From: Pseudoduganella sp.
Lineage (GTDB): Bacteria; Pseudomonadota; Gammaproteobacteria; Burkholderiales; Burkholderiaceae_D
Direction: 5' to 3'
Assembly (NCBI GenBank): GCA_021323265.1
Contig: JAJTCO010000010.1
Coordinates: 16,646 to 80,645 of the forward strand
Length of the DNA: 64,000 bases
Shown here: positions 52,800 to 62,461 of the stretch, one piece after another
Position numbering within the stretch: position 1 is the first letter of the stretch
How the letters are laid out: each line of letters opens with the position of its first letter
Position numbers and translations under genes: made by a program
Notes under the pieces: model-generated
Told to the model about the DNA's origin: nothing
The model's input: only the letters and a program-made list of their open reading frames with translations
Database searches by the model: none

Positions 52800-53491
52800 G
52801 CGTTGAGCTCTTCGAGCTGGCGCACCGTGCCGACGTTGACCCATTCGCCGTTGTAGATCTCGCCGCCGATGCGGCCCTGGTCGGCGTACTGGAACAGCAG
52901 CTTGCCCAGGCCCGCCTTCTGGCCCGGCGCGATGCCGGCGAACATCTCGGGACGGTACACGCCGATGTTGGCGAAGTTCCACTTGGGCGCGCCCTGGCCG
53001 GAAATGGTGTACAGGTTGAGCGCGAAGTCGCCTTCCGGGTTGTGCCAGGGATTGGGCGTGAGCCAGACCCAGGCGATGTCGCGCACGTCGGCCGGATGCG
53101 GGTCGCCGCGGTGGTCCTTGTCCTTGAGCACGTCCAGCGCTTCGGCAAAGTCGAAATGCGGGCAGTAGATGTCGCCCGACAGTGCCAGGAACGGTTCGTC
53201 GCCCAGCAGGTGCAGCGCGTTGGCGATGCCGCCGGCCGTCTCCAGCGCCTCCGCCTCGGGCGAATAGTGGATCTGCGCGCCGAAGCGGCTGCCGTCGCCC
53301 AGCGCCTGCTCGATCATGTGTCCCAGGTGGGCGTGGTTGATGACGATCTGCGTGATCCCGGCGCGCACCAGGTTCTCGATGTGCCACACGATCAGCGGGC
53401 GGCCGCGCACTTCCAGCAGCGGCTTGGGGCAGGTGTCCGTCAGGGGACGCATACGTTCGCCGCGGCCGGCGGCGAGAATCATGGCTTTCAT
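52796..53491 (-). CDS. murU: N-acetylmuramate alpha-1-phosphate uridylyltransferase
   Basis: A 231-residue nucleotidyltransferase. The pyrophosphorylase signature MILAAGRGERMRPLTDTCPKP lies at the start, and ALSGDIYC and NVGTVRQLEEL are later family marks. With amgK upstream it fits the peptidoglycan-recycling shunt in which MurNAc-1-phosphate is turned into UDP-MurNAc, by-passing fosfomycin-sensitive MurA. The ATG at 53491 is the family start. The gap to amgK is 10 bases. Confidence 0.92.
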   Translation of the reverse strand: MKAMILAAGRGERMRPLTDTCPKPLLEVRGRPLIVWHIENLVRAGITQIVINHAHLGHMIEQALGDGSRFGAQIHYSPEAEALETAGGIANALHLLGDEPFLALSGDIYCPHFDFAEALDVLKDKDHRGDPHPADVRDIAWVWLTPNPWHNPEGDFALNLYTISGQGAPKWNFANIGVYRPEMFAGIAPGQKAGLGKLLFQYADQGRIGGEIYNGEWVNVGTVRQLEELNA

Positions 53492-53501
53492 GCGTGGTCC
53501 C

Positions 53502-54554
53502 TTAGAAGGTGTAGCCGACTTGCGGCGCGGTGCCTTCAAGCGTGTCGAGCAGCTTGACCAGGGGCTTGAGCTCGCGGTAGCGGCCGGCGGTCTTGCGCAC
53601 GTATTCCAGCACCGTCGGCAGGTCGCCCAGGTACATGGACTTGCCGTCGCGGTAGTTCAGGCGGCAGAAGATGCCCAGTATCTTCAGGTGGCGCTGCAGC
53701 GCCATGTACTCGAAGTCCTTGTAGAAATCGTCGAAGTCCTTGCGCACCGGCAGGCCGGCGCTGCGCGCGTGCTGCCAGTAGCGGATCACCCAGTCCAGCA
53801 CGAGTTCCTCGTCCCACGCCACGTAGGCGTCGCGCAGCAGCGAGGCCGCGTCGTAGGTGATGGGGCCGTACACGGCGTCCTGGAAGTCGAGGATGCCGGG
53901 ATTGTCCGCATCCATCCACATCAGGTTGCGCGAATGGTAGTCGCGGTGCATGTAGACCTGGGGCTGGGCCAGGCAATTGGCCAGGATGGCCTCGAACACC
54001 TGGTCCAGGTCCTTCTGCTGCGCCGCGTTCAGGGTCACGCCCAGGTGCTTGCCGATGTACCACTCGGGGAAGATGGCCAGCTCGCGCAGCATGAAGGCGC
54101 GGTCGAAGGGCGGCAGCACGCCGGGCCGGCTCGCCTGCTGGATGCGCACCAGGGCCGACAGCGCCTCGGCGTACATGGTGGCGGCCGAATCGGGGTTGAG
54201 CGCCTGCAGGTAGGTGACCGTGCCCAGGTCCGACAGCAGCAGGAAGCCGCGTTCGACGTTCTCGGCGACGATGGCCGGCACCGACACGCCGGCCTCGCCC
54301 AGCAGGCGGTCGACTTTCACGAAGGCGGGCACGTTTTCGCGCTCGGGCGGGGCATCCATGGCGACCAGGGTGGCGCCGTGCACGGCTTGCAGCGCCGGCA
54401 GCACGTCGACGCGGAAATAGCGGCGGAAACTGGCGTCCTCGGAGGCGGGACGCGCCGAGGCGGCGTCCACGATGCCTGTGCTTTGCAGCCAGGCGGTAAG
54501 CTCGGCCAAGCGTGGATCGGCGGCTGGGGATGGTGATTTAGACAATAAAGACAT
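53502..54554 (-). CDS. amgK: N-acetylmuramate/N-acetylglucosamine kinase
   Basis: A 350-residue sugar kinase of the aminoglycoside-phosphotransferase fold. The catalytic loop is YMHRDYHSRNLMWMD (His-Arg-Asp-Tyr-His) and the metal Asp is in ILDFQDAVYG. It phosphorylates recycled MurNAc or GlcNAc at C1 for MurU. The ATG at 54554 was preferred to one 14 codons upstream that lies in the AT-rich promoter region. Divergent from lptD, as in Pseudomonas. Confidence 0.92.
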   Translation of the reverse strand: MSLLSKSPSPAADPRLAELTAWLQSTGIVDAASARPASEDASFRRYFRVDVLPALQAVHGATLVAMDAPPERENVPAFVKVDRLLGEAGVSVPAIVAENVERGFLLLSDLGTVTYLQALNPDSAATMYAEALSALVRIQQASRPGVLPPFDRAFMLRELAIFPEWYIGKHLGVTLNAAQQKDLDQVFEAILANCLAQPQVYMHRDYHSRNLMWMDADNPGILDFQDAVYGPITYDAASLLRDAYVAWDEELVLDWVIRYWQHARSAGLPVRKDFDDFYKDFEYMALQRHLKILGIFCRLNYRDGKSMYLGDLPTVLEYVRKTAGRYRELKPLVKLLDTLEGTAPQVGYTF

Positions 54555-54595
54555 TGAAACAGCCTGCGGAATCCGGTTGGTGGTAAAGATTCCCA

Positions 54596-54601
54596 TATAA
54601 T
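54596..54601 (+). promoter_or_regulatory. Candidate -10 box upstream of lptD
   Basis: A perfect TATAAT in the AT-rich gap between amgK and lptD, 51 bases before the lptD start. The -35 region is poor. The complementary strand (TATTAT) could equally serve amgK. Confidence 0.4.
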
Positions 54602-54652
54602 AAGGGATTCACATTAAAAAATCGCCTGTATGGTGTTTCACGCGTATCGTCC

Positions 54653-56887
54653 ATGACCCGGTTCCTGGCTCCACCCCCCTCCAAGCGCTGGGCGCTCGCC
54701 ATGACCGCCATTGCCGCCGCCGCCGCGGCGCTGCCGGCCCATGCCCAGACGCCCTCCGCCAAGCGCGCGCCGCGCGTGGAAGACAAAAATGCCGTCACCA
54801 CGGTGCGCGCGGAAGACATCGCCGGCCGTCCTGAACGCGAACTGCGCCTGGTGCGCGACGTGGAAGTGGTGCGCGACAAGATGCGCGTGACCGCCGACGC
54901 GGCCAGCTTCCTGCAGGTGGAGCAGGAGCTCGAAGCTAAGGGCAACGTGCGCATGTGGCGCTTCGGCGACTATTACACCGCCGAGGAAGTCAAGCTGAAC
55001 ATGGAAACGGGGCGCGGCTTCATGCTGCAGCCGACCTACCAGCTGGAACTGAACAATGCGCAAGGCAAGGCGCAGCGCATCAACTTCCTGAGCGAGGACG
55101 AGGCGCAGGTGGTGGACGGCACCTACAGCACTTGCCAGGGCCCCAACCCGGACTGGTACCTGAAGGCGCGCTCGCTGAACCTGGACCAGGGGCGCGACGT
55201 CGGCACTGCCGGCGCCACCGTGGTCTACTTCAAGGACGTGCCGTTCCTGGGCACGCCGGCGCTGTCGTTCTCGCTGTCGGGCGCGCGCCGCTCCGGCTGG
55301 CTGCCGCCGATGCCGACCTACTCGTCCAAGGGCGGGGCGGAACTGACGCTGCCTTACTATTTCAACATCGCGCCCAACCGCGACCTGACGCTGACCCCGC
55401 GCTACATCGCGCGCCGCGGCCTGCAGCTGGGCGCCCTGGGCCGCTACATGGGCGACACCGCGGGCGGCAACTTCTACGAAGGCAAGACCTTCCTCGAGTA
55501 CCTGCCCAACGACAAGGCGGCCGACCGCGACCGCTGGCAGCTGCATGCGGTGCACACGCAGGCGCTGGCCAAGGACTGGACCTACGGCTGGAACCTGCGC
55601 GCGGCCTCGGACGACAACTACCCGAACGACTTCTCCAAGACCGTCTCGTCCTCGGCCGAGCGCCAGCTGCTCAAGGAGCTGCGCACCGATTACCGCGGCG
55701 AGTACTGGGGCCTGACCGTGCGCGCGCAGAAGTACCACGTGCTGCAGGACCCCGACTCGGTGCACAACCCGGACCTGTTCGTGACGCGCCCCTACGACCG
55801 CCTGCCGGCCATCAACCTGCACGCCGCGCGCTACGACGTGGGCGGCTTCGACTGGCAGGTCGATTCGGAGCTGACCCGCTTCTGGCACCCGGACCTGCCC
55901 AAGGGCAACCGGCTGGTGGTGGTGCCGCAGGTGAGCTACCCGATCATCGGTCCGTCCTACTTCGTCACGCCGAAGGTGATGCTGAACGCCAGCGCCTACC
56001 AGCTCGACGCGCACGGTACCGACCCGTCGCGTTCCCTGCAGCGCGCCGTGCCCACCTTCTCGCTCGACTCGGGCCTGGTGTTCGAGCGCGAGGCGCGCCT
56101 GGGCGGGCGCGCCGTGACCCAGACGCTGGAGCCGCGCCTGTTCTACGTGTACACGCCGTACCGCGAACAGGAGGCCTTCCCCAACTTCGACACGGCGCCG
56201 TCCACCTTCAACTTCGCGCAGATCTTCAGCGAGAACCGCTTCGTCGGCTCCGACCGCATCGGCGACGCCAACCAGGTGACGGCGGCCGTCGTGTCGCGCT
56301 ACCTGGAGTCGAGCGGCGCCGAGCGCCTGCGCCTGGCGTTCGGCCAGCGCTTCTACTTCGCCGACCAGCGCGTGCAGATCGACAAGAGCACACCGGTCAA
56401 CAGCAGCCGCTCGGACATGCTGCTGGCGGCCACCGGCCGCATTTCCGAATCCTGGGGCGTGGACAGCGCGGTGCAGTACAATCCGAGCACCAGCAAGGTC
56501 ACCACCTCCAACATGACGCTGCAGTACACCCCGGGCGCCTACAAGGTGTTCAACGCCGGCTACCGCTACGTGCGCGACAGCTTCAAGAATGCCGACCTGT
56601 CGGCGCAATGGCCGCTGTCGGCCAAGTGGTTCGGCGTCGGCCGCATTTCCTACTCGCTGCGCGACCACAAGGTGCTCGAGAGCGTGATCGGGGTCGAATA
56701 CAACTGCGACTGCTGGGTGTTCCGCGCCGGCGCGCAGCGCTTCGTCACCACGGCCAACAAGACCTCGACCCAGTACTTCGTCGGGCTGGAGCTGAACGGC
56801 CTGTCCAAATTTGGTTTCGGCAACCCGCTGGAAGTGCTGAAGAACAGCATTCCCGGCTATCGCCGCGTGAATGAAAGCATGCGATAA
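54653..56887 (+). CDS. lptD: LPS-assembly protein LptD
   Basis: A 744-residue outer-membrane protein that places lipopolysaccharide in the outer leaflet with LptE. A signal peptide (1-31) leads to the periplasmic OstA beta-jellyroll (about 60-170) and a 26-strand barrel. Only three cysteines exist, Cys161 and the pair Cys685/Cys687 (NCDCW); the N-terminal Cys of E. coli (Cys31) is missing and the C-terminal pair is C-x-C instead of C-C, so only one long-range disulfide can form. surA, pdxA and rsmA follow in the same direction, as in E. coli. Confidence 0.95.
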   Translation: MTRFLAPPPSKRWALAMTAIAAAAAALPAHAQTPSAKRAPRVEDKNAVTTVRAEDIAGRPERELRLVRDVEVVRDKMRVTADAASFLQVEQELEAKGNVRMWRFGDYYTAEEVKLNMETGRGFMLQPTYQLELNNAQGKAQRINFLSEDEAQVVDGTYSTCQGPNPDWYLKARSLNLDQGRDVGTAGATVVYFKDVPFLGTPALSFSLSGARRSGWLPPMPTYSSKGGAELTLPYYFNIAPNRDLTLTPRYIARRGLQLGALGRYMGDTAGGNFYEGKTFLEYLPNDKAADRDRWQLHAVHTQALAKDWTYGWNLRAASDDNYPNDFSKTVSSSAERQLLKELRTDYRGEYWGLTVRAQKYHVLQDPDSVHNPDLFVTRPYDRLPAINLHAARYDVGGFDWQVDSELTRFWHPDLPKGNRLVVVPQVSYPIIGPSYFVTPKVMLNASAYQLDAHGTDPSRSLQRAVPTFSLDSGLVFEREARLGGRAVTQTLEPRLFYVYTPYREQEAFPNFDTAPSTFNFAQIFSENRFVGSDRIGDANQVTAAVVSRYLESSGAERLRLAFGQRFYFADQRVQIDKSTPVNSSRSDMLLAATGRISESWGVDSAVQYNPSTSKVTTSNMTLQYTPGAYKVFNAGYRYVRDSFKNADLSAQWPLSAKWFGVGRISYSLRDHKVLESVIGVEYNCDCWVFRAGAQRFVTTANKTSTQYFVGLELNGLSKFGFGNPLEVLKNSIPGYRRVNESMR

Positions 56888-56928
56888 GCTTTCGCCTTTT
56901 CCAACACTGACACAAGAGCGTTTCCGAT

Positions 56929-58293
56929 ATGCACCCGATCAAATTAGCTGCCGTCCTGCTGTGTGCTTCCCTCGCCGCCCCGGCCCTGGCGCAAGGCGCC
57001 AAGCCGGGCGCACCCGCTGTGCCGTCGCGAGGTTTCACGCCGCCAGGCCAGTCGGCCAACACGCCGATCGACGCCATTGCCGTCATCGTCAACGACGAAG
57101 TGATCACCCAGCGCGAACTGAGCGAGCGCGTGGCCACCATCGTGGCGCGCATGCAGCAGCAGAAGCTGGCCCTGCCGGACGCGAGTGACCTGCGGCGCCA
57201 GATCCTGGAGCGCATGATCATCGAGCGCGCCCAGCTGCAGCTGGCCAAGGAAATGGGCGTGCGGGTGGACGACAACATGCTCGACCGCGCCATCGGCCGC
57301 ATCGCCGAGCAGCAAAAGATGACGGTGCAGCAGATGCGCAACCAGATGGAAAAGGAAGGCACCACCTTTGCCGCCTTCCGCGAGGAGATCCGCGAGGAGA
57401 TCATCATGCAGCGCCTGCGCGAATACGAGGTGGACAACAAGATCAACATTTCCGAAGCGGAAGTGGACGCCTTCATCGCCGCGGAAAAGGCCGCCGCCGC
57501 CGAGCAGTTCGAGATGAACATCTCGCAGATCATGGTGCGCATCCCGGAAAACGCCACGCCGGAAGTGATCGCCCAGCGCCAGAAGCGCGCCGAGGAAGTG
57601 GCGCGCCAGCTGCGCACCGGCGCCGATTTCGCCAAGATGGCCGGCACCTATTCCGACGCATCCGACGCGCTGCAGGGCGGGGTGGTGGGCTGGCGCCCGA
57701 GCGGCGCGCTGCCGCCGGTGTTTGCTGAAGCGCTGGGCAAGCTCAAGCCCGGCCAGGTGACCCCGATCATCAAGAGCGCGGCCGGCTTCCACATCCTGAA
57801 GCTGGTGGACAAGCGCAGCATGGCCGAAGCGGCCGCGCAGGAAACCGTGCAGCAGACCCACGTACGCCACATCCTGCTGAAGGTCACCCCGACCACCCCG
57901 GCGGCCGAAGTCAAGCGCAAGCTGCTGGAACTCAAGGAACGGATCGACAACAAGACTGCCAAGTTCGACGAGCTGGCGCGCGTGCACTCGCAGGATTCGG
58001 CAGCCAAGGGCGGCGACCTGGGCTGGCTGGCGCCGGGCGACACCCTGCCGGAATTCGAGCGCGCGCTGGAGACGCTCAAGCCGGGCCAGGTGTCCGAGCC
58101 GGTGGAAACCGCGTTCGGCTACCACCTGATCGAAGTGCTCGAGCGCAAGGCCGACGACGTCTCGAAGGAGAAGCAGCGCGCCGCCGCGCGCAATGCCCTG
58201 CGCGAGCGCAAGCTGGTGGAAGCGATCGACGACTGGCAGCGCCAGGTGCGCGACCGCGCCTACGTCGAGTTCCGCGACGAATCGCTGAAGTAA
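56929..58293 (+). CDS. surA: Periplasmic chaperone / peptidyl-prolyl isomerase SurA
   Basis: A 454-residue exported chaperone for outer-membrane proteins. A signal peptide (1-22, ending LAQGA) is followed by the helical substrate-binding domain (about 42-175; [17 protein letters not shown]), two parvulin domains (about 198-295 and 305-405; each with GGDLGW-type or GGVVGW segments) and a C-terminal helix that rejoins the core. It starts 41 bases after lptD, one of its main clients. Confidence 0.96.
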   Translation: MHPIKLAAVLLCASLAAPALAQGAKPGAPAVPSRGFTPPGQSANTPIDAIAVIVNDEVITQRELSERVATIVARMQQQKLALPDASDLRRQILERMIIERAQLQLAKEMGVRVDDNMLDRAIGRIAEQQKMTVQQMRNQMEKEGTTFAAFREEIREEIIMQRLREYEVDNKINISEAEVDAFIAAEKAAAAEQFEMNISQIMVRIPENATPEVIAQRQKRAEEVARQLRTGADFAKMAGTYSDASDALQGGVVGWRPSGALPPVFAEALGKLKPGQVTPIIKSAAGFHILKLVDKRSMAEAAAQETVQQTHVRHILLKVTPTTPAAEVKRKLLELKERIDNKTAKFDELARVHSQDSAAKGGDLGWLAPGDTLPEFERALETLKPGQVSEPVETAFGYHLIEVLERKADDVSKEKQRAAARNALRERKLVEAIDDWQRQVRDRAYVEFRDESLK

Positions 58294-58306
58294 GCAGGCC
58301 GGACCC

Positions 58307-59371
58307 ATGAGCGCCACCCTGCAGACAAGGCGCCCGGGTGTGCGCCCCGTCGTCGCCGTCACCACTGGCGAACCGGCCGGCATCGGCCCGGAGATCGCCA
58401 TCCGCGCCGCCTGGGCCATGCGGCACCAGGTCAACGCGGTGCTGGTGGGCGACGCCGCCTTCCTGGCCATGACCGCGGCCGCCATCGACCCCGCCATCCG
58501 CATCAGCGCCATCAGCACCATGGCGGCGCGCGCTGCCGGCCTGCCGCACTTCGGCAGCGAGCGCCTGTGCGCGCTCGACATCCCGCTCGGCGCCCACGTG
58601 CAGCCGGGCGTGCTGGACAAGGAAAACGGCCGCTACGTGCTGGCCACGCTGGACGCCGCCATCGAAGGCGTGCGCGCCGGCTGGTTCGACGCCATCGCCA
58701 CGGCCCCGGTGCAGAAATCGACCATCAACGACGCCGGCGTGCCCTTCTCCGGCCACACCGAATATTTCGCCGAGCAGACCGGCACCGCACGCGTGGTGAT
58801 GCTGCTGGCCGGCCAGCCCCAGGGCGACGCCGGCGCGGCGCCCCTGCGCGTGGCCCTGGCCACCACGCACCTGCCGCTCAAGGACGTGAGCGCCGCGCTC
58901 ACGCAGGACGGGCTGGGCCAGACGCTGGACATCATCGACGCCGACCTGCGCCGCAAGTTCGGCATTGCCGCCCCGCGCATCCTGGTGACCGGGCTCAATC
59001 CGCACGCCGGCGAGAACGGCTACCTGGGGCGCGAGGAAATCGACACCATCGCCCCCGCCCTGGCGGCCGCGCGCGCACGCGGCATCGACGCACGCGGCCC
59101 GTACCCGGCCGACACGCTGTTCCAGCCCAAATACCTGCAGGACGCCGACTGCGTCCTGGCCATGTACCACGACCAGGGCCTGCCGGTGCTGAAGTACGCC
59201 ACCTTCGGCCACGGGGTCAACATCACCCTCGGCCTGCCCCTGATCCGCACCTCGGTCGACCACGGCACCGCGCTCGACCTGGCCGCCCAGGGCGTAGGCC
59301 GCGCCGACTGCACCAGCATGCAGGCCGCGCTGGCGGCCGCGCTGCACATGGTGCACGCCAGCACCCCCTAG
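58307..59371 (+). CDS. pdxA: 4-hydroxythreonine-4-phosphate dehydrogenase
   Basis: A 354-residue enzyme of pyridoxal-phosphate synthesis that oxidises 4-phosphohydroxy-threonine with NAD. Signatures are [13 protein letters not shown] at the start, [14 protein letters not shown] with [10 protein letters not shown] (metal His) and [12 protein letters not shown] (second metal His). It starts 13 bases after surA. Confidence 0.96.
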   Translation: MSATLQTRRPGVRPVVAVTTGEPAGIGPEIAIRAAWAMRHQVNAVLVGDAAFLAMTAAAIDPAIRISAISTMAARAAGLPHFGSERLCALDIPLGAHVQPGVLDKENGRYVLATLDAAIEGVRAGWFDAIATAPVQKSTINDAGVPFSGHTEYFAEQTGTARVVMLLAGQPQGDAGAAPLRVALATTHLPLKDVSAALTQDGLGQTLDIIDADLRRKFGIAAPRILVTGLNPHAGENGYLGREEIDTIAPALAAARARGIDARGPYPADTLFQPKYLQDADCVLAMYHDQGLPVLKYATFGHGVNITLGLPLIRTSVDHGTALDLAAQGVGRADCTSMQAALAAALHMVHASTP

Positions 59372-59381
59372 AAAGACAGAC

Positions 59382-60152
59382 ATGAAACACATCGCCCGCA
59401 AACGCTTCGGCCAGAACTTCCTGCAGGACGACCGCGTCCTTGGCAACATCATCGACGCCATCGAGCCGCGCCCCGACGACACCATGGTGGAAATCGGGCC
59501 CGGCCTGGCCGCCATGACCGACCTGCTGCTCAAGTCGCTGCCCCATATGCACGTGGTCGAGCTCGACCGAGACCTGGTGGCGCGCCTGGCGCAGCGCTAC
59601 CCGCGCGAACGGCTCACCATCCACGCCGGCGACGCCCTGAAGTTCGACTTCGGCTTCATCGAGGTACCAGAAGGCAAGAAGCTTCGCGTGGTGGGCAATT
59701 TGCCGTACAACATTTCCTCGCCCCTCCTGTTCCACCTGGCCGAGTTTGCGCCGCTGGTGCAGGACCAGCATTTCATGCTGCAAAAGGAAGTGGTGGAGCG
59801 CATGGTGGCCGAGCCGGGCACCAAGGCCTACAGCCGCCTGTCGGTGATGTTGCAATGGCGCTACCGCATGGAGTTGCTGTTCATCGTACCGCCGGACGCC
59901 TTCGACCCGCCGCCCAAGGTGGACTCGGCCATCGTGCGCATGATCCCGATTGCGCAGCCGCTGGCCTGCGACGCGGCGCGCCTGGAGGCCGTGGTGCAGA
60001 AAGCGTTCTCCCAGCGCCGCAAGGTCATCCGCAACTGCGTCGCCGGCATGTTCACCCCCGAACAGCTGGAAGCGGCCGGCATCAACCCAGGCGACCGTCC
60101 GGAAACGGTGCCGGTAGCCGCCTACGTAGCCCTGGCCAACCTGCCAACCTGA
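59382..60152 (+). CDS. rsmA: 16S rRNA dimethyladenosine transferase
   Basis: A 256-residue methyltransferase (KsgA) that dimethylates two adjacent adenines near the 3' end of 16S rRNA. The N-terminus [14 protein letters not shown], the SAM motif [14 protein letters not shown] and the catalytic [11 protein letters not shown] are all present. Ten bases after pdxA; last gene of the lptD block. A large nested palindrome follows its stop. Confidence 0.97.
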   Translation: MKHIARKRFGQNFLQDDRVLGNIIDAIEPRPDDTMVEIGPGLAAMTDLLLKSLPHMHVVELDRDLVARLAQRYPRERLTIHAGDALKFDFGFIEVPEGKKLRVVGNLPYNISSPLLFHLAEFAPLVQDQHFMLQKEVVERMVAEPGTKAYSRLSVMLQWRYRMELLFIVPPDAFDPPPKVDSAIVRMIPIAQPLACDAARLEAVVQKAFSQRRKVIRNCVAGMFTPEQLEAAGINPGDRPETVPVAAYVALANLPT

Positions 60153-60154
60153 AC

Positions 60155-60294
60155 AATTCGGGGTCAGCTCTGTCATTCGGACACAAACGCCGGATCCTTG
60201 AGGTAGATCAATACGCAAAACCCATGGGTTTTGCGTATTGATCCAGATCAAAGAGCATGACTTTCTGTCCGAATGACAGAGCTGACCCCGAATT
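60155..60294. repeat. Large nested palindrome with FNR-like boxes
   Basis: Perfect 29-base outer arms (60155-60183 and 60266-60294), starting AATTCGGGGTCAGCTCTG, enclose a perfect 38-base inner palindrome (60206-60243) around CCCATGGG. On either side of the inner palindrome are FNR-type sequences: TTGATCCAGATCAA (60238-60251, exact match to TTGATnnnnATCAA) and TTGAGGTAGATCAA (60198-60211, one mismatch). It lies between the convergent rsmA and lipoprotein genes, where no promoter is expected. Confidence 0.85.
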
Positions 60295-60298
60295 TTCC

Positions 60299-60324
60299 AA
60301 AAAAAAACCCGCTCAGGGAGCGGG
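60299..60324 (-). terminator. Rho-independent terminator for the lipoprotein genes
   Basis: On the minus strand a 7-bp stem (CCCGCTC with GAGCGGG, three-base loop) is followed by nine T residues. It lies about 100 bases past the stop of the lipoprotein at 60427. Confidence 0.85.
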
Positions 60325-60426
60325 CTGAATCCATTTCTTGTTCAGAAGTGGAGGAGACGGGTTCAGTATGCTGCGTCGCGGCATATTGTTCCAATTTATT
60401 TTAGGAATTCCCGTCATTCCATTTCG

Positions 60427-61008
60427 TTATAACGTGACGCAGGTGATGATCACGTTGCGGCGGTCGCCGTCGCCCATCACGCCGGTGCCGTTGGCAATGG
60501 TGCACTGCTGGGTCGGGTTCTTCGGCTGGGTCAGCACGCTCAGGCCGTAGGCGGTGCCTACGGGGATCTGGCCCATCGTGAATTCGGTGGCGTCCTTGGC
60601 CAGCGCCAGTTGGCCGCCAGCGCTGCCGTTGATCAGGACCAGGCCTTCGCCCTTCAGGTTGCTGATCGTGCCGCCCAGGGCGTAGGTGTTTTGCGCGCAA
60701 TTGATCACCACGTTGATGCTGGCCGTGCGCCCGGCCGAGCCCGTCCCGTTCTGCGGCTCGCAGGTCATGTGCTCAGGGTGGGTCTTGACGGTGACGTTGT
60801 ATTCTTTGCCGTAGGAAATGCTGTTGGGGAAGCTGAAGCTGGTGGCGCCGGCCTGGACCGGCAGCGGGTCCGCACCATTGTTTTGCAGCACCAGGCCCTG
60901 GTTGGTCAGGCCGATGATGGTGCCGCTGACGGTGAAGCTGGCTTTGCCGCCGCACGCGGCCAGGGCCAGGGCGGCCAGCAGGGCCGCGCCGAGGAGTTTT
61001 GCTTTCAT
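60427..61008 (-). CDS. Two-repeat lipoprotein, copy A
   Basis: A 193-residue lipoprotein: signal peptide with lipobox LAAC (Cys19). The mature part is two related units of about 80 residues, each of the form GTIxGLxxxGLVLxNNG, a strand region, then a YxVTVxTxP-type segment and a Cys-containing end (CTIANGTG, VIITC). The pattern resembles bacterial Ig-like or adhesin-type beta-sandwich repeats, but I cannot name a family. It is 20 bases from a paralogue. Surface or periplasmic role inferred only. Confidence 0.7.
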   Translation of the reverse strand: MKAKLLGAALLAALALAACGGKASFTVSGTIIGLTNQGLVLQNNGADPLPVQAGATSFSFPNSISYGKEYNVTVKTHPEHMTCEPQNGTGSAGRTASINVVINCAQNTYALGGTISNLKGEGLVLINGSAGGQLALAKDATEFTMGQIPVGTAYGLSVLTQPKNPTQQCTIANGTGVMGDGDRRNVIITCVTL

Positions 61009-61028
61009 CTGGTTTCCTAGTTCTTAAC

Positions 61029-61607
61029 TTATTGGCAAGTGACGGTCACGTCGCGCACGTCGCGAGGGGGCATGGTGCCGACCGCATTGGTCACCGTGCA
61101 GGTCTGGCCGGCGGGCTGGGCCAGCACCGTGACGCCGTACACGGCGCCATTGTTGATCTTGCTGCCGAACTCCCAGGCGCCAGTGCCGCCAGCCGCCACG
61201 CCAACCGTGAGCGAACCATTGGCCAGCACCAGGCCTTCGGCCTTCAGGCCGGTCACGGTGCCGCCCAGGACGAATGGGTCCGGGTTGCAGCTGACGATGG
61301 TCTGCTGGTAGGAGTAGTAGTTGATCTTGCCGGTATTGTTGGCCAGCGTGCATTTCACGTGGTCGGGCGTGGTCTTGATCGTGACGTTGAAGGCGGAATC
61401 GGGGGGCAGCAGGGTCTTGAAATACCAGGTGCCGGCACCGGTCACGGCCAGGTCGTCGCCGCCATTGTTCTGCAGCACAAGGCCGCTGCGGTCCAGGCCG
61501 TACACCTGGGCACCCAGGCCCATGCTGCCATTGCCGCTGCCACCGCAGGCGGCCAGGCCGGCGGCGCACAGCAGGGCTGCGGCGGCGGACAGATACATAC
61601 TCTTCAT
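61029..61607 (-). CDS. Two-repeat lipoprotein, copy B
   Basis: A 192-residue paralogue of the next gene, with lipobox LAAC (Cys21) and the same two-unit plan (GLDRSGLVLQNNGGDDLAV; GLKAEGLVLANGS; each unit ends with a VxC strand). The first unit of each protein shares SGLVLQNNG or QGLVLQNNG, so the pair arose by gene duplication on top of an internal duplication. It is the first of the two in the leftward transcript. Confidence 0.7.
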   Translation of the reverse strand: MKSMYLSAAAALLCAAGLAACGGSGNGSMGLGAQVYGLDRSGLVLQNNGGDDLAVTGAGTWYFKTLLPPDSAFNVTIKTTPDHVKCTLANNTGKINYYSYQQTIVSCNPDPFVLGGTVTGLKAEGLVLANGSLTVGVAAGGTGAWEFGSKINNGAVYGVTVLAQPAGQTCTVTNAVGTMPPRDVRDVTVTCQ

Positions 61608-61761
61608 TCCACGTTCTCCAGTCGGTTTCGCGCGTCGGCGCCGTTCAAATCGGCGCCTATTTTAGTGCATTTGCTCACGCTTTAGCCGATTGGGCGCGCT
61701 TTTCCCTTGTAACAGCATGCTACCGCGGCTGCCGCTCCCTTCTGCGCGGTACAATGCGCCC

Positions 61762-62457
61762 ATGAAGCCGAAAGCCATCCTGTTCGACCTGGACGATACC
61801 CTGTGGCCGATCGCGCCCGTCATTGCCGAGGCGGAGGTGACGCTGCACGCCTGGCTGGCGACGCACGCGCCGAAGGTGGCGGCGCAGTGGTCGGTGGACG
61901 AGCTGCGCGCGCATCGGGCGCAACTGGCCGCGCAGCAGCCGGAACTGCTGATCGACCTGGGCAAGCTGCGCCGCGCCAGCCTGCAGGCAGCCTTCGCGGC
62001 GGCCGGCGAGGACGCGGCCCACGTGGACGCGGCCATGACCCATTTCTTTGCCGCGCGCAATGCGGTGACCCCGTACGACGACGTGCTGCCGGGCCTGCTC
62101 AAGCTGCGCCACCAGGTGCAACTGGGCACCATCAGCAATGGCAACGCAGACCTTGAAGTCATCGGCCTGGCCCACCACTTTAAGGTATCGCTGGCGGCGG
62201 CCCACTTCGGGGCGGCCAAGCCGGACTCCGGCATCTTCCGCGCGGCCTGCCAGGCGCTCGGCGTGGCGCCGCATGAGGCAGTGTACGTGGGCGACGACTT
62301 GGCGCTGGACGTGGCGGGGGCGCAGGCGGCGGGCTTGCGCGCCGTGTGGATGAACCGGCACGGCGCGGTGCTGCCGGACGGGGCGCCGCGCCCCGACGCC
62401 ATTTGCGCCAGCCTGGATGAATTGCTTGCGTGGCTGGAACAACAGTTGGCAGAATAG
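61762..62457 (+). CDS. HAD family hydrolase
   Basis: A 231-residue phosphatase of the haloacid dehalogenase superfamily. Motif I is FDLDDTLW with nucleophile Asp9 and acid Asp11; motif II is the Ser of TISNGN; motif III the Lys of AAKPDSGIF; motif IV the VGDDLALD acidic pair. A helical cap lies between motif I and II. The ATG at 61762 is the first that keeps motif I at the N-terminus. Substrate unknown. hrcA follows four bases later. Confidence 0.9.
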   Translation: MKPKAILFDLDDTLWPIAPVIAEAEVTLHAWLATHAPKVAAQWSVDELRAHRAQLAAQQPELLIDLGKLRRASLQAAFAAAGEDAAHVDAAMTHFFAARNAVTPYDDVLPGLLKLRHQVQLGTISNGNADLEVIGLAHHFKVSLAAAHFGAAKPDSGIFRAACQALGVAPHEAVYVGDDLALDVAGAQAAGLRAVWMNRHGAVLPDGAPRPDAICASLDELLAWLEQQLAE

Positions 62458-62461
62458 CGCT

